Shown piece by piece: positions 62,980 through 64,000 of a stretch of 64,000 nt of DNA; position 1 is the stretch's first letter; each line of letters starts with the position of its first letter. The stretch lies in contig NC_033640.1 in assembly GCF_001540865.1 (NCBI RefSeq), positions 8,894,834 to 8,958,833 of the forward strand, given 5' to 3'. The notes beneath the pieces are model-generated. The model was not told the DNA's origin. It saw only the letters and a program-made list of their open reading frames with translations, and ran no database searches. This DNA is from Ananas comosus. Taxonomy: Eukaryota; Streptophyta; Magnoliopsida; Poales; Bromeliaceae. The position numbers and the translations under genes were made by a program.

Positions 62980-62982
<3 letters not shown>
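62732..62982. mobile_element. (TA)n-flanked MITE, 'GCTACTATACTATCAATAGTACC' type
   Basis: gaattatgctactatactat at the left and gatagtatagtaaccggatt at the right are inverted ends. A tandem gatagtggtcccc phrase lies inside. (TA)n on both sides. The mirror copy is 63015-63265. Confidence 0.85.
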
Positions 62983-63014
<32 letters not shown>

Positions 63015-63017
<3 letters not shown>

Positions 63018-63265
63018 TCCGGTTACTATACTATCGATAGTACCAAGTCCTTGGTACTATTGAGTTTTCTACCGTTAGATCTACCCTTTGATCATTTCCA
63101 CCCGTTAGATTATACTATTAAACCAACCACCAACTCAACCCTAGGGGACCACTATCAATTTAACCGGGGACCACTATCATCCTAACCGCACATCCTTTCA
63201 TCCAACGGTCGAAAACTCAATAGTATCAAGGGGTTGGTACTATTGATAGTATAGTAGCATAATTC
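63015..63265. mobile_element. Mirror copy of the 62732-62982 MITE
   Basis: Exact reverse complement of the left-arm copy. If the palindrome is an artefact, this is the real copy and the left one is not. Confidence 0.85.
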
Positions 63266-63285
63266 TATATATATATATATATATA

Positions 63286-63514
63286 GAACTAGGCTGGATA
63301 CTATCAATAGCACAAAGCTATTGGTGTTATTGATTTTTTAGCCCTTGGATTGAGAAATGAGTGGTTAGGATGATGTGGGCCCCCTAGGGTTGAGTGAGTG
63401 GTTGGTTGAATAGTATAATCTAACGGGTAGAAATAGTCAGAGGGTTAAATCTAACGGTGGAAAACTCAATAGCACCAAATCCTTGGTGCTATCGATAGTA
63501 CCCCAGCCGGACTC
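63286..63514. mobile_element. Mirror copy of the 62483-62711 MITE
   Basis: Exact reverse complement of the left-arm copy, followed by (TA)n(GA)n. Confidence 0.85.

Positions 63515-63559
<45 letters not shown>
63515..63559. repeat. (TA)n(GA)n compound microsatellite
   Basis: tatatata up to about 63531, then agagag to 63559. Only the (TA)n part has a mirror inside the palindrome. Confidence 0.93.
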
Positions 63560-63561
<2 letters not shown>

Positions 63562-64000
63562 GAGCTGAAATGCTATCGATAGCAAACGGGCTCCGTTGCC
63601 ACGCATTTGTTTTTAATGGAGCCTCCAAATCGACGATCAGTACTGTTGAACATGATCTATACCACTTAAAGTATCTAGAAACCAAATTTCAAATCTTTTC
63701 GACATCATTAGCTTAATCATCAAAGGATTTCAAAATTTGTAATTTTAATAGTTGATATAAGACGTTTTCTTGTTTAATTGCGTAAAGATATCTAAATAAA
63801 TTAAATTTTCGTTAGAAAATTCTTTAAATTATTTAGAACAAGATCTATACTTTTGATCTTGATTACAAGACTCCTATCATCACTTTTTAAAGAATTTTCA
63901 TTTTCAGCCATTTATTTTTATGTCCACTTGATTGACAAGTGAACAACATCAAAAAAATATGAAATTTGATTTCTAAATGCTTCAAATGATATAGATTATG
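63560..64000. mobile_element. Foldback element of the 20605-21143 type, cut by the window end
   Basis: ttgagctgaaatgctatcga, then ggagcctccaaatcgacgat, tactgttgaacatgatctat and aaatttcaaatcttttcgac follow the family order. The right end lies outside the window. Confidence 0.7.

Larger units (their letters stand above)
62467..63530. repeat. 1064-bp perfect palindrome with no spacer
   Basis: The axis is at 62998.5 in a (TA)n tract between ccggattc (62975-62982) and gaatccgg (63015-63022). All compared blocks mirror exactly, including two MITEs per arm and the (TA)n tracts between them. The left end is the base after the N at 62466; the right end is where the (TA)n runs into a (GA)n tract. Confidence 0.93.

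Noticed and set aside
60073..63530. A natural origin-like or gene-conversion palindrome system
   Set aside because: The exact ends at the N and equal microsatellite lengths fit a snap-back or assembly artefact better; kept only as a finding to verify.

Overview
The window is nuclear DNA of a flowering plant. It holds five intron-containing, GT-AG spliced genes, AT-rich non-coding DNA, dense miniature transposons and a plastid-derived insertion. The very GC-rich first exons of three genes (GCR1-like, OXS3-like, germin-like) next to AT-rich introns, and the CT/GA-rich leaders, suggest a monocot. A non-grass commelinid such as pineapple would fit, but the sequence alone does not prove the species. 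All exon models below were built by hand from splice sites and protein-family similarity. Each closes in frame.

Layout: 0.3-3.3 kb is repeats and AT-rich DNA. 3340-5458 is a Mutator-like foldback element just upstream of GCR1 (5683-11785, +), a seven-helix receptor-like protein. 12.7-13.4 kb has small repeats and a nuclear copy of plastid rpoC1. 13804-18643 (-) is a RIPK/PBL-type receptor-like cytoplasmic kinase whose third intron carries a complete 273-bp LTR retroelement and a hAT-like MITE. 18.7-27.1 kb is repeat-rich and lacks genes. 27142-42183 (+) is an organellar isoleucyl-tRNA synthetase in 22 coding exons. 42.2-46.8 kb is repeats. 46849-49818 (+) is an OXIDATIVE STRESS 3-like gene. 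51388-53954 (-) is a germin-like/ABP19-type gene, convergent with it. 54-64 kb has no gene that I can support and is full of MITEs, a TRIM retroelement, microsatellites and long inverted repeats.

The genes do not form a pathway. They are unrelated housekeeping (IleRS), signalling (GCR1, RLCK), stress (OXS3) and cell-wall (germin-like) genes. The unusual content is the mobile DNA: several very short LTR elements with exact 5-bp target duplications, MITEs bounded by (TA)n, and three inverted repeats that each end exactly at one of the only two N bases in the window (56914 and 62466).

I found no convincing new protein system. The strongest observation is that the two long palindromes at 60073-62465 and 62467-63530 meet at an N. 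They look like snap-back copies, most simply an assembly or read artefact, so 61543-62997 should not be trusted as independent genomic sequence.
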